Positions 18,748 to 27,679 are shown, counted from the first letter of the stretch. The stretch: 64,000 bases of DNA from a virus (IMGVR_UViG_3300025430_000015:24644-88643); one strand, 5' to 3'. Program-made: numbers and translations. Notes: generated by a model from the sequence alone, not told the origin.

Positions 18748-18776
18748 TTGATTCCTTTCAACTATTATGTTAATAT
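18748..18776 (+). promoter_or_regulatory. Candidate sigma70-type promoter
   Basis: TTGATT (18748-18753), a 17-base spacer and TAATAT (18771-18776), 29 bases before the ATG of the next gene, which has AAGGAG. Likely start of the replication-gene transcript. Confidence 0.55.
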
Positions 18777-18805
18777 AAATACAAACACAAGTAAGGAGAA
18801 TAATA

Positions 18806-19495
18806 ATGGGTCAACCAATCATGCCAAAGCGCAAGGGACTATCAACTGGGAACCTACAGGAGGTTACAGAACCTTTGTATGGAGAATCACCCAAAGCTGC
18901 TACCCGAGCTGAAGTCCGTAGAAATAGTGCAACCGATGTTAACTTAGTTAACCTTGATGAAGTTATGGGTTCTGTGTTGGAAGAGCTAGGCAAAACAGAC
19001 ATTAGTCAACCACACCCTGAAATCACACCTTTTCAAATTGATACACTTGCTACAGAGCTTGTAGCTGTACGCAATGCTAAAGACGTTATTGAAGGCCGTG
19101 AGAGTGCTCTTAAAGCATATGCAACAGAAGTAATTAATATGCGCATTGCATCTACAGGTAAAGATTACGCCACAGAAAGTGGTTACCTTGTAAGCCCTGA
19201 GAATGGCGTTAAATTATCCAAAGAAGTATCTGGTGGCAAACTTAATATTGATGTTGATCTTTTGTTTGATGTATTAGACCACGATCAATTTATTTCAGTC
19301 GTTAACATTGTTGAGACAATTACAAAAACTCAAAAGCCTGATGGTGGTGTAAGCACAGTCGAGTCACGTGTCTATGAACTCAATGAAGAGTGTTTAGAAA
19401 AACAACTCAAGCTTGGCAATATTGGCATGGAGCAAATTGTAAAGGCAACAACCCCAGGCAAGGTGCGTTCAGCCTTTTATGTCAGAAGCATCTAA
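18806..19495 (+). CDS. Hypothetical protein at head of replication block
   Basis: 229 aa with a good Shine-Dalgarno (AAGGAG). The first 50 residues are polar and disordered-looking. A helical region at about 75-110 contains ELVAVRNAKDVIEGRESALK, and the protein ends in GKVRSAFYVRSI. It sits where actinophages often carry a conserved protein of unknown role before the FEN-type nuclease. No catalytic motif seen. Confidence 0.7.
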   Translation: MGQPIMPKRKGLSTGNLQEVTEPLYGESPKAATRAEVRRNSATDVNLVNLDEVMGSVLEELGKTDISQPHPEITPFQIDTLATELVAVRNAKDVIEGRESALKAYATEVINMRIASTGKDYATESGYLVSPENGVKLSKEVSGGKLNIDVDLLFDVLDHDQFISVVNIVETITKTQKPDGGVSTVESRVYELNEECLEKQLKLGNIGMEQIVKATTPGKVRSAFYVRSI

Positions 19496-19826
19496 TAAAC
19501 CAAAAAGATTAATAAAACTACGTGACGATGATCAAATCTACACGCAGACTATGGCTGCAGCATTTTTTGATTTAACTCCAAGAGCTTTTAAGAAAAAAGA
19601 AAAATATTTTATTGATTCAATGGGCAACCCTATTGAGATCGCTAGAACACCTGGTGGTTATCGTCATTACAGTCTAAATGACATTCTTAAAATTGCTCAT
19701 TCATTGCGTAGGGCAAATAAGATGACAGATAGGCAACTACGTTTAATAGTATTAAGAGTAGACGCTTTTAAAGAACCAATAAAGAAACATCGTCTAAGAT
19801 ATCGAAAAGGCAACAATCCAACATGA
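19479..19826 (+). CDS. MerR-type winged-helix DNA-binding protein
   Basis: 115 aa. QTMAAAFFDLTPRAFKKKEK is the first recognition helix pair, and RTPGGYRHYSLNDILKIAHS is the MerR wing motif with the conserved R-x-YR-Y pattern, then LRRANKMTDRQL. There is no long dimerisation coil, so it is a minimal MerR-like or excisionase-like protein. Likely a regulator of the replication block. It overlaps the previous gene by 17 bases and the next by four. Confidence 0.75.
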   Translation: MSEASNKPKRLIKLRDDDQIYTQTMAAAFFDLTPRAFKKKEKYFIDSMGNPIEIARTPGGYRHYSLNDILKIAHSLRRANKMTDRQLRLIVLRVDAFKEPIKKHRLRYRKGNNPT

Positions 19827-20770
19827 ACAAGAAAACATTATTACTGTTTGATGGGCATAATGTGTTCATTAGATCATTTAGTGGTTTGATGAGGCAGGGG
19901 CTGAGCGCTCCAGATGGTTCAGGCACTTGGGGAATCTATGGTGCTTTTAATGTAATTGCTAGTATGGTTAGAAAACATAAACCTACGCATGTTCTTATTG
20001 CTTTTGATAAAGGCCGTAGTGCCAAACGTTTAGCCATTGATCCTGAATACAAAGCTAATCGTGATAAGAAACGTGATCCAAAAAACACAATGGATAACGC
20101 ATTCTCTTTAGAGTTTAAACCGCAATTAGAAACATTTAAATTTCTTTGTTCTAAAAGCGGCATACCTTTTATGAGCATAGAAGACGTAGAAGCAGACGAT
20201 ATTATTTCTACTGCGGCATTGGGTAATGCTGGTATTTTTGATAAGATTGTAATCGTCAGTGCAGACCATGATTTACATCAATTGATACGACCAAATATAA
20301 CTGTTATAAAACCTAGCATTAGCTACAAAGATATTGATGAAGAAGTCAATGACATGGAATCTATCATGTTAGAGTGGGGCGTAGAACCTTGGAGGCTTCC
20401 TGAGATCTGGGCTTTGATGGGTGACAAGGGTGACAATGTTAAAGGTATTCCTGGCATTGGACCTAAGAAGGCTACAAAACTTATTGCTGATTATGGCAAT
20501 TTAGAAGAAGTTCTTGAAAAAGAATCTAAAGTTAAAGATCATATAAATATAGTGCGCAAAGCAAAATCATTGATTGAGCTTAGCCATGATGAAGATTTAC
20601 CATTCCCACCATTGGGGGATCTACAGTTTACGCCTGTACAACCTAAAACTGAAAACGCTGATGAATTAGAACAATTGTTTGATGAACTTGGGTTTATTCA
20701 GGTAAAAGATAGATGGAGACATTTCACTTTATGGAATGATGTGATCCCTTTTGGTAGGAAACTGCGATGA
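19823..20770 (+). CDS. 5'-3' exonuclease / flap endonuclease (FEN, PIN-like)
   Basis: 315 aa. The acidic metal-binding residues are in LLLFDGHNVFIRSF (start), HVLIAFDKGRSAKR, IEDVEADDIISTAALGN and VSADHDLHQLI. A helix-hairpin-helix follows in GDKGDNVKGIPGIGPKKATK. This is the layout of phage T5/T4-type 5' nucleases that remove RNA primers and flaps. Overlaps the next gene by four bases. Confidence 0.9.
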   Translation: MNKKTLLLFDGHNVFIRSFSGLMRQGLSAPDGSGTWGIYGAFNVIASMVRKHKPTHVLIAFDKGRSAKRLAIDPEYKANRDKKRDPKNTMDNAFSLEFKPQLETFKFLCSKSGIPFMSIEDVEADDIISTAALGNAGIFDKIVIVSADHDLHQLIRPNITVIKPSISYKDIDEEVNDMESIMLEWGVEPWRLPEIWALMGDKGDNVKGIPGIGPKKATKLIADYGNLEEVLEKESKVKDHINIVRKAKSLIELSHDEDLPFPPLGDLQFTPVQPKTENADELEQLFDELGFIQVKDRWRHFTLWNDVIPFGRKLR

Positions 20771-21899
20771 TTAATGAATGGATTATTAATCCATCGGTGG
20801 ATATGGTTGCTGTTTTAGCACAATATGGCAGGTTTCTAGAAACTGACTATCGTATGCTAATCGAAAGTATGGGAGTACCTTCTACTTTTGAAGAATATAC
20901 AGAAAAGACAGGTAGGCGGTTTCTTATTGTTGGCGCCAAAGAAACACCAGGTCTAATAGCAAAAAGTGCATACTTATGCCTCAAGCTAGCTGGTCCTGAT
21001 AGTGTTGTCGTAAAAGTACCAACACTTGATGAAAGTTTTTTGTTGCAAAATGTATTTGAGCATCACGCTGGTGATGTACGAAATAAGATATTTGTATCGC
21101 ATGGTGATGAATTAAAGCTTAGTAGCGAATGGCGAGATGAGATTGAAAATGCAACTGATATAATTGTATTTGGTAGCCAAAACGCTTTAGTAGCGAATGG
21201 CGAGATGAGATTGAAAATGCAACTGATATAATTGTATTTGGTAGCCAAAACGCTATGGAAGCATTTCGTGAGTACGAGACAGTTGATCGACGTGTATGGG
21301 AACATGGTTTTAAATTTAGTTTTGGTTTAGTGCGTGCTGAGTATTTGACTCCAAGCATTATTAACGAAATATGTTTTGATTTTTTCAGTTACTACGGTGA
21401 AGGTTGTTTAGCACCAAAATTCTATTTTATTGTTGGTAAGCTAAGCAAAAAAATTGCTAAACAATTTAGTGAAAACATGTCTTCATTCTATGGAGAGTAC
21501 ATCGAAGAATATAGAGAAAAGCTACCTTTAACAAGAAAAAGCGAACTCGTACAGGTAACTCTTGATTCAAAGTATGCATATGATTATGTTCGCCTTGGCG
21601 ACTTGAATTCTGATGATATCTTTGATACTCTTTATGGTGATGTAAGATTAATTGTAGTAGATGATTTAGATGAAGTCAGTTATTTCATTCATGAATGGAG
21701 TGACAATATCAGTACTGTTGCTATAAATATGCAAGATGATCCAGCTATGATGGATTTATTGGATGACCATATGGTTATCCGTATTTGTAATATTGGTGAG
21801 ATGCAGTTCCCTGAATTCTTTGAACAATATGACAGCGTAGATGACTTTAATATTTATGTTGGTGACGAGATCGAAAATGATCCCTACGACAGTCTTTAG
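20767..21899 (+). pseudogene. LuxC-like acyl-CoA reductase (aldehyde-dehydrogenase superfamily), broken by a 68-bp tandem duplication
   Basis: As sequenced there are two frames, 20767-21231 and 21255-21899. Removing one copy of the 68-bp repeat joins them into 354 aa. The joined protein matches the LuxC pattern: GAKETPGLIAKSAYLCLKLA (nucleotide-binding strand-helix), IIVFGSQNAMEAF at the join, HGFKFSFGLV, then FDFFSYYGEGCLAPKFYF with the candidate catalytic Cys at joined position 191, and near the end RICNIGEMQFPEF, which resembles the RxCPxGxMQxP ending of LuxC. LuxC reduces fatty acyl groups to aldehydes. Such a gene inside a phage replication block is unexpected. Family call by motif only. 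Confidence 0.6.
21119..21254 (+). repeat. 68-bp tandem duplication breaking the LuxC-like gene
   Basis: Positions 21119-21186 are repeated exactly at 21187-21254; the flanks differ at the first base on both sides. The length is 2 mod 3, so it shifts the frame. Confidence 0.97.
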
Positions 21900-21933
21900 A
21901 ACTTACAAAAGTAAGAAATAAAAGGAAGGTAAT

Positions 21934-22209
21934 ATGACAGTTTCTTCAAAACGAAGAAAAAAGATTAGAGTAATAATTAATAGTTATTCTCAATCAAAAT
22001 TATTTAAAACAATGTTAACTATTGGTTTTGGCATTGCAACGATTATAATGCTACCATTGTTTATTGTTGCTATACCATTCATATTTGCATGGGATGTAGC
22101 AGGTATTTTTATGGAAAATAATATTATTAAGGAAGAAAGCATGGATGCTGTTAAAAGTAAGTGGGGAGAATTTTCTCTTGATTTCGATAGCTGGAAGAAG
22201 AACGTTTAA
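21934..22209 (+). CDS. Small membrane protein
   Basis: 91 aa with a strong AGGAAGG leader. Basic N-terminus, then one long hydrophobic span (TIGFGIATIIMLPLFIVAIP, extending into FIFAWDVAGIF), then a charged tail. Likely one or two membrane passes. Overlaps the next gene by one base. Function unknown. Confidence 0.65.
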   Translation: MTVSSKRRKKIRVIINSYSQSKLFKTMLTIGFGIATIIMLPLFIVAIPFIFAWDVAGIFMENNIIKEESMDAVKSKWGEFSLDFDSWKKNV

Positions 22210-22586
22210 TGGAAAATTTAGCTCAGCAAACTGAAACAATGTTTGAACGCAACATAGCTATTATTGCAAGTAGAAAACAAGAAGTTCAGGTCTTTAGTGA
22301 TGGTTTCGTTTATGTCGGGTATCTATGTGGGCTTGATGAAAAATGGGTACAATTATATGGCCACGAAGAGAATGACAAGAATAATGTTGATACCATGTGG
22401 CGTTTCCTGTTAATCAATAAGAATAATATCTCAGCAATTGGACCGAATGGTAATGGGCTATACGACATTGATCAAGTGACACGCGAATGGATTAGCAAGA
22501 AGATTCAGATGTTTTCAGATGTATGTGATAAGTTTCTATCAGTTAGAGGAATAAAGAAAAATGACGATCGAAAAGAAAAGTTTTGA
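22209..22586 (+). CDS. Hypothetical protein, possibly Sm-like beta barrel
   Basis: 125 aa. The segment QEVQVFSDGFVYVGYLCGLD followed by KWVQLYGHEEND has the look of an Sm-like or OB-type small barrel. The C-terminal half is helical and basic. Weak call; no clear family. Confidence 0.6.
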   Translation: MENLAQQTETMFERNIAIIASRKQEVQVFSDGFVYVGYLCGLDEKWVQLYGHEENDKNNVDTMWRFLLINKNNISAIGPNGNGLYDIDQVTREWISKKIQMFSDVCDKFLSVRGIKKNDDRKEKF

Positions 22587-23028
22587 TGGGCCTTTGGCCA
22601 ATTACGACGACAATAGCTACGACGATGTTGTAGAAGTAGTCCCAGTAGAAAGCAAGAATGAGCTTGTAAAAGAGATTGATCTTGCTAATGCAGAACCACG
22701 TGAGCTTTTGATATATTTTGCATCCCGTTATAAAGAAGTGCATGGCTACGAATATGTGGTTGAATGGATTAAGGAAGTTGCTATCTTTAAAAGCTTTAAA
22801 GAGCGTTACAAAGTTGATGCAGGCCCTATGGTTGCTTTGCTATTCGATAAGCACAAAGGCAAAATCAACGACATGGTGATGACCGTAACAGCCTTTAGTA
22901 AAGGCAGTAAATGGATTCAGGACACCTTATACATTCAGTTACAACAAGATAAGATAAAAGAAGAAAACCGACCAAGTTCAGAAGGGTTAATGAATACAGA
23001 TGACTTCCTTAAACGATTCGCTGTTTGA
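22561..23028 (+). CDS. Hypothetical replication-block protein
   Basis: 155 aa, overlapping the upstream gene by 26 bases and the loader gene by 29. Acidic N-terminus, then helices (EPRELLIYFASRYKEVHGYE, VEWIKEVAIFKSFKERYKVD). Its place just before the DnaC-like loader suggests a replication accessory role; no motif proves it. Confidence 0.6.
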   Translation: MTIEKKSFDGPLANYDDNSYDDVVEVVPVESKNELVKEIDLANAEPRELLIYFASRYKEVHGYEYVVEWIKEVAIFKSFKERYKVDAGPMVALLFDKHKGKINDMVMTVTAFSKGSKWIQDTLYIQLQQDKIKEENRPSSEGLMNTDDFLKRFAV

Positions 23029-23800
23029 TTGGCAAAACGACTACGTAAATATTAAGTTTGATTTCTTGTCAGACGATGAGATTGATTATTTAGAGCTTAA
23101 GTATCCTCAGTTTGAAACGTTTAATAAACGAGGCTGCCCAACGTGTGAAGGCCATAATTGTGGTGACTGTAAAGCGCAGTTGCAACTTTATAAGCATTAC
23201 CTACGTGCAGGCATTGGACTAAATTATCAACGACTTGGTTTTGAAGACTTCCATGGCGATGCTAAAGCATTAGACCTTGCTAACGTTTATCTAAGCCAAC
23301 ACAAACAGTTTGTTAAGGGTGGCATGGGTCTGATGTACCACGGCTCATGGGGTACTGGTAAGACTCTTCTTACTAGCCTTATTGCTAAAGAACTAGTAAA
23401 GCTTGGCTACACAGTTTACTTTGCTACGTTTACCCAAATGGTTGATGAATTTACCCGAGGGTGGGGTAGTAATGAAGACAAGGCACGATTCGAGAGCAAG
23501 GTTGTTAAGAGCGATGTGTTCTTTTTAGATGACATCGGTAAAGAGTTTCGTACCAAGAATAACTTGAGTGAAGCTACATTTGACCACGTGCTCCGTCAAC
23601 GTGCATTGGACAATCGTCCTACTTTTATCACCACGAACATGACAATTGAGGAATTGAATGAGGGTTACGGTAGTGCTATATTTTCTCTCCTAAAGGAAAG
23701 AATGATTGTCCACAACATGGAGGGCGTTGATTACCGAGAGTTTGCTCGTAACCGTACGCTTGATGAAATTAAGAACGACACAGTACGCAAAATTATCTAA
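23000..23800 (+). CDS. DnaC/DnaI-like AAA+ helicase loader with N-terminal zinc finger
   Basis: 266 aa. Zinc-finger cysteines Cys46, Cys49, Cys54 and Cys57 lie in GCPTCEGHNCGDC. The AAA+ domain has Walker A HGSWGTGKT (Lys121), Walker B VFFLDDIG near 175-182, and sensor I FITTNMTIEELN near 210. This is the architecture of DnaC/IstB-type loaders, which place the ring helicase on DNA. The helicase gene follows 14 bases later. Confidence 0.85.
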   Translation: MTSLNDSLFDWQNDYVNIKFDFLSDDEIDYLELKYPQFETFNKRGCPTCEGHNCGDCKAQLQLYKHYLRAGIGLNYQRLGFEDFHGDAKALDLANVYLSQHKQFVKGGMGLMYHGSWGTGKTLLTSLIAKELVKLGYTVYFATFTQMVDEFTRGWGSNEDKARFESKVVKSDVFFLDDIGKEFRTKNNLSEATFDHVLRQRALDNRPTFITTNMTIEELNEGYGSAIFSLLKERMIVHNMEGVDYREFARNRTLDEIKNDTVRKII

Positions 23801-23814
23801 TAGAAAGTAAGAAG

Positions 23815-25095
23815 ATGGACATTGAAAAGTCGATAGTAAAGCATTTTGACAAGTTAGAAAGTTTCAACACAATTTGGGATAAGGGGGTACGTAGCGAACA
23901 CTTCTTTGATGATGGTGTACGTGAACTGTTTGATTACAGCCTTGACTATTACGTTCGTAGTGAGTTCAAGAGTACAGTAACTCGTGACTTCCTAGAGACT
24001 AAATTTGAAGACTATTTTGTTCGTAATGAGTGGCCAGAAGAAGAATACTTAGTTGGTGTTCTTATCGAGGAACTTATGACTAAGTACCGCAAGGCAACCA
24101 CCCAGAGCGCACTGCTTAAGGCAGCTAATGCGCTTGAGGAAGATCCTGAAGTCGGTATTAGTATGGCACTTAATAGCCTTACACGTATCCAAAGTGACAC
24201 AAGTACACGTGAGCGTATTGAAATTTATGGTGATGGTTACGAACGTCGTGTTAATGAATACATGGACGAAGTATCTAACCCAACCAAAGATAAGAAGGGA
24301 ATCTATCTTGGTTGGGATGCATTGAATGACCATATGTACGGCATCCAGAAAGGTGAACTTGCGGTTGTCGTAGGTATTCCTAACGTTGGTAAGTCATGGG
24401 TTGGATCGGTTATTGCTCTTGAAGCAGCACGACGTAAAACTAAAGTTTACTTTGCATCATTAGAGCTTCGTAAAGAACTAACTCTAATGCGTCTTGATTG
24501 TCTTGTTAGTGGTGTGCCGTATGCTCGCTACGAACGTGGACAACTAACTCCTAATGAGTTAAAACGTCTTAAGGAAGCTCGTGAAGAAGTTATGGAGTTT
24601 GGTGAATATCTTCTTATTGACTCACCTAGTCGTAAGTCTGAACGTAGCGTTATGGAGTTGTACTCAAAAGCTAAGCACTGGGGTGCTGAACTAATGGTTG
24701 GGGACCAATTGTCATGGATCTCAACCGAGAAGAGTTATGGTTCAGCAAGTAACTTCCAAACTCTACAGATGTCTGAAGTGATCACTGACGTAGCTTCTAC
24801 TAACCGAGAGATGGGTATGGCTTCTGTATGGCTTGCTCAGTTCAACCGTGAAGCTATGAAGAAGAAGAATGGTCGTGGTGGTCTAGCTCAGATTGGTCTT
24901 AGTAGTACCATTGAACAAATTGTGGACATGGCTATTGGTATCGGTGCTACCAAAGAAATGAAGCAGCAAGAAGCACTTGTTATGGATATCCTTAAAAGCC
25001 GTCGTAGTGACCTAAAATCATGGATGATGGGTTTTGAGCTAAAGGATCGTACATCACTCCAAGTTGTTCGTGAATACGAGGATAATAATGATTGA
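23815..25095 (+). CDS. Replicative DNA helicase, DnaB-like
   Basis: 426 aa. A short N-terminal helical domain leads into the RecA-like core: Walker A VGIPNVGKSW with Lys193, FASLELRKELTLMRLDCLVS (the catalytic Glu region), GDQLSWIST near 302-310 as Walker B, and VWLAQFNREA near 340. Shorter than cellular DnaB, as in other phages. It unwinds the fork and works with the loader before it and the primase after it. Confidence 0.9.
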   Translation: MDIEKSIVKHFDKLESFNTIWDKGVRSEHFFDDGVRELFDYSLDYYVRSEFKSTVTRDFLETKFEDYFVRNEWPEEEYLVGVLIEELMTKYRKATTQSALLKAANALEEDPEVGISMALNSLTRIQSDTSTRERIEIYGDGYERRVNEYMDEVSNPTKDKKGIYLGWDALNDHMYGIQKGELAVVVGIPNVGKSWVGSVIALEAARRKTKVYFASLELRKELTLMRLDCLVSGVPYARYERGQLTPNELKRLKEAREEVMEFGEYLLIDSPSRKSERSVMELYSKAKHWGAELMVGDQLSWISTEKSYGSASNFQTLQMSEVITDVASTNREMGMASVWLAQFNREAMKKKNGRGGLAQIGLSSTIEQIVDMAIGIGATKEMKQQEALVMDILKSRRSDLKSWMMGFELKDRTSLQVVREYEDNND

Positions 25096-25225
25096 GAAAA
25101 CTCCTAAAGAAATGGGCGAAGATGCCCTTAGAGATTTAAGCCCAGAAGATAAAGCATTTTTAGAGAAGGTCAAAAAAGATAATAAAGACTTTTTAGAACA
25201 TTTGAAGAATGATAAGTTTATCTGA
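25088..25225 (+). CDS. Small charged helical protein between helicase and primase
   Basis: 45 aa, starting inside the helicase end and ending inside the primase start. Contains LSPEDKAFLEKVKKDNKDFL, a charged helix. Possibly a bridge peptide or accessory; unknown. Support comes from the tight overlaps and frame only. Confidence 0.45.
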   Translation: MIEKTPKEMGEDALRDLSPEDKAFLEKVKKDNKDFLEHLKNDKFI

Positions 25226-26216
25226 TATCTTCACTAACTTAGACGCCAGGGTTGTTCTCCAAGACATTATTGGGGTAGGAGAACTAATAGAGAACGGTGA
25301 TGAATATATTCACTCATGCCCACTCCCATTTGGCATGCATAAGAATGGTGACTCCAACCCAAGTGCTAGTTTAAATAAGGATACCCTACTTTTTAACTGC
25401 TTTACTTGTGGTGGAGGTAGCGTCATTTGGCTAGTCCAGAACTGCCTAAATGTCACTAAAGATGAGGCTATTTCTGTCCTAAAGAATGAGGTAACAGAAC
25501 TCAAGGTTATCTCGATTGAGGACTTCACCAAGAAGCTAGAGGGTGTTTTTGGTACCGCTCAGCAGAGCAAGACAGAAATCCCTATTTATAGCGAAAACCT
25601 CCTTAACAGATGGCAAGGAACTTGCGATTATTTGACCGTTAGAGGGGTCTCAGAGGCCGTTCAGCGGGAGATGCGCACAGGGGTAGAGAGAGCACGGCCC
25701 GAAATATCTAAAGTCCAAGGAGAAGAGCATATGGTGACCCTAGATAGGGTCGTACTGCCACACTTTATGAAGGGCAAGCTTATTGGCTGGGTAGCCAGAA
25801 AGATCGAAGATGTGCCAGGTGTTCCCAAGTATAGGAATTCCAAAGGGTTCCCTCGTGGGTCATGGTTATACAACCTTGATAATAACCTTAACAGCGACCA
25901 CGTGTATGTTGTGGAGAGTCCTATGAGCGTCCTTGTGCTCAAATCCAGGGGTATTGACAATGTCGTTGCGACCTTCGGCGCAAAAGTAGACAATCAACAG
26001 ATTAATCTGCTTCGCAGGTTTTCTAAGGTGACTATCTTTATGGATGGTGATGCACCTGGAAGAGCTGCTACGCAACATCTTGTAGACGAGTTGAGTTGTT
26101 ACACAAAACTTGCTATCATTGAAACACCGGACGACGAAGATCCTGCTACACTGCTGGAGATTCCTAGTTCAATGAACTCAATGGAATGGCAGTTAACACA
26201 TCAAGGAGTATCATGA
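25209..26216 (+). CDS. DnaG-like primase (CHC2 zinc domain plus Toprim)
   Basis: 335 aa. The zinc domain has Cys37, His44, Cys64 and Cys67 (HSCPLPFGMHKNG and FNCFTCGGGS). The Toprim part has YVVESPMSVLVLKSRG (the catalytic Glu) and FMDGDAPGRAA near 275-285 (the DxD). Shorter than bacterial DnaG, with no C-terminal helicase-binding domain. It makes RNA primers for the DnaE polymerase. Part of the loader-helicase-primase run. Confidence 0.9.
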   Translation: MISLSDIFTNLDARVVLQDIIGVGELIENGDEYIHSCPLPFGMHKNGDSNPSASLNKDTLLFNCFTCGGGSVIWLVQNCLNVTKDEAISVLKNEVTELKVISIEDFTKKLEGVFGTAQQSKTEIPIYSENLLNRWQGTCDYLTVRGVSEAVQREMRTGVERARPEISKVQGEEHMVTLDRVVLPHFMKGKLIGWVARKIEDVPGVPKYRNSKGFPRGSWLYNLDNNLNSDHVYVVESPMSVLVLKSRGIDNVVATFGAKVDNQQINLLRRFSKVTIFMDGDAPGRAATQHLVDELSCYTKLAIIETPDDEDPATLLEIPSSMNSMEWQLTHQGVS

Positions 26217-26311
26217 GTTTTATTACTAGCATTCATCACTGGCTTAATAGCCACGTTTTTGATATGGTACTGGCCTATTGGTTTTATGCTTGGGCTAGAA
26301 GAATTTTTTAA
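26213..26311 (+). CDS. Tiny possible membrane peptide
   Basis: 32 aa with an AAGGAG four bases before the ATG and an ATGA overlap with the primase stop. Contains FDMVLAYWFYAWARRIF, a hydrophobic helix. Real start signals, but too short for a family call. Confidence 0.4.
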   Translation: MSFITSIHHWLNSHVFDMVLAYWFYAWARRIF

Positions 26312-26316
26312 GTAAT

Positions 26317-26346
26317 TTGATTTATGGTGGAGACATGTGGTACCGT
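26317..26346 (+). promoter_or_regulatory. Weak candidate promoter before the SSB gene
   Basis: TTGATT (26317-26322), an 18-base spacer and TACCGT (26341-26346). The -10 is poor, but the -35 matches the other phage promoters here. A perfect palindrome lies directly downstream. Confidence 0.35.
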
Positions 26347-26351
26347 AGTAA

Positions 26352-26365
26352 TTGTCCTAGGACAA
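26352..26365. promoter_or_regulatory. 14-bp perfect palindrome, operator candidate
   Basis: TTGTCCTAGGACAA is a perfect inverted repeat just behind the candidate promoter and 43 bases before the SSB start. Position and symmetry fit a dimeric repressor site controlling an abundant protein. Confidence 0.5.
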
Positions 26366-26408
26366 CTGAATTAATAAACTAAAATATAAACCAAAGGAAT
26401 AAACTAAA

Positions 26409-27233
26409 ATGGCACTAAAAAAAGGAATGGCTGCAGTACGTGAAAGCATCGAGCGTTCACAGAAGAGTAGTGGTCCTCGTACATACGAGACAACCAACTG
26501 GTTCTACTGGTCCGCTGGTGAGAGCAAAGCTCTTCGTTTTCTAACTGACTCAGCTGATATTTATGTTGTACCTGTTCACGAGAATGTACCATCGCATGAT
26601 GGTAAGAAGAAGACATTTGTATGCCGTGAAGCATTCGATGCTAAGTGCGAACTTTGTGCACGCGAAGTTGGCGCACCTGGTCGTTACCGTCGTGATGTAG
26701 GCTACGGTATAGCTATTCTGCGTGAAGAAGTGCGTGAAGACGGCAAGATTACCGGATACCGTGACGTTACTTCTGAGTACACTGAGACTGTTGATGGCAA
26801 GGTTGTTACTAAGAAGAAGCCATACGTGGGTATTGTATCCCAGGGTATGCGTAATTTCTGGAATCAGATTGCTGTTATCTCAGAGAAGTATGGTTCACTC
26901 CGTGACCGTGAAATTGAAATCATGCGTCAAGGTGCTGGAACCGATACTACATACATGGCATTCGCTCTACCTGAGAAGGAGATCGAAAACATGGATTCAC
27001 GTTACGCTAAGTTCGTCCCTGATGTTGAGGCGTTCCTAAACCGTATCGGTAGCCAAGAGTACTACGATGCTCAGCTACACGGTGTTGTCAAGGAAAAGGA
27101 GACTGGTGATAAACCAGCTTCTACTCCAGTTGCTACAAGCGACGATGATGAGTACGGTGACGAAGAATACGTCGCAATTGAAGAGGAGACCACTGCTGAG
27201 CGACTCCGTCGAAAGATGGCTAACCAGCAGTAA
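26409..27233 (+). CDS. Single-stranded DNA-binding protein, gp32-like
   Basis: 274 aa. Aromatic/basic N-terminal part (TTNWFYWSAGESKALRFL), then a metal-binding set His57 or His63, Cys72, Cys80 and Cys83 in VCREAFDAKCELC, and an OB-like core. The C-terminus is acidic (EYGDEEYVAIEEETT), as in SSB proteins that recruit partners through an acidic tail. It sits between primase and polymerase and has its own promoter candidate and palindrome. Confidence 0.7.
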   Translation: MALKKGMAAVRESIERSQKSSGPRTYETTNWFYWSAGESKALRFLTDSADIYVVPVHENVPSHDGKKKTFVCREAFDAKCELCAREVGAPGRYRRDVGYGIAILREEVREDGKITGYRDVTSEYTETVDGKVVTKKKPYVGIVSQGMRNFWNQIAVISEKYGSLRDREIEIMRQGAGTDTTYMAFALPEKEIENMDSRYAKFVPDVEAFLNRIGSQEYYDAQLHGVVKEKETGDKPASTPVATSDDDEYGDEEYVAIEEETTAERLRRKMANQQ

Positions 27234-27241
27234 GGTTTGAT

Positions 27242-27292
27242 TACCTGGTAGGGTGGGGGCTAACCCGACACGGCTTACTACTCTACCAGGTA
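27242..27292 (+). other. Strong stem-loop after the SSB gene
   Basis: TACCTGGTAG (27242-27251) pairs perfectly with CTACCAGGTA (27283-27292); the loop contains a second GGGT/ACCC helix. No T-run follows, so it may be an mRNA-stabilising end, a factor-dependent terminator or a leader structure for the GroES gene. Confidence 0.6.
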
Positions 27293-27386
27293 TTCATTAC
27301 ACATGAAAAATTTTATTATTGATTTAGGTGACTACTTTCATATCAAAGAAGGCTTACCAATATTCCTCAAACACGAAAGAGATGCT

Positions 27387-27677
27387 ATGCCATTTAATGC
27401 ATTAGAAAACAAAGTAATTATTAAAGTCGCCGTTGTGGAAGAAAAAACCGAAAGCGGTCTATTCATTCCTGACACTGCCACTGCCATGCCAGAGACTGGT
27501 ACCGTTGTATCTGTAGGCCCAGGTCGAACGGCTGCCAATGGTCAAACTATCCCAACTGGAATTAATGTAGGGGATACAGTATTGTTTGAACGACGCGCTG
27601 CACAAAAAGTAGAGATCGAGGAAGAAGAATATCTTGTGTTCCTTACGGATCACATCCTTGCTATTGTAGGAGAATAA
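27387..27677 (+). CDS. GroES-like co-chaperonin (Cpn10)
   Basis: 96 aa from ATG 27387, which has GAAAGAG five bases before; a longer frame from 27303 lacks a Shine-Dalgarno and has no GroES match in its first 28 residues. It starts PFNALENKVIIKVAV; the mobile-loop region is EEKTESGLFIPDTA; the core ends GDTVLFERRAAQKVEIEEEE and LAIVGE. Length equals normal GroES. Phage GroES proteins such as T4 gp31 work with host GroEL to fold the capsid protein. Confidence 0.85.
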   Translation: MPFNALENKVIIKVAVVEEKTESGLFIPDTATAMPETGTVVSVGPGRTAANGQTIPTGINVGDTVLFERRAAQKVEIEEEEYLVFLTDHILAIVGE

Positions 27678-27679
27678 CT

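Noticed and set aside
27303-27386. N-terminal extension of the GroES protein
   Set aside because: No Shine-Dalgarno at 27303, no similarity to GroES, whereas 27387 has a good one and gives standard length.
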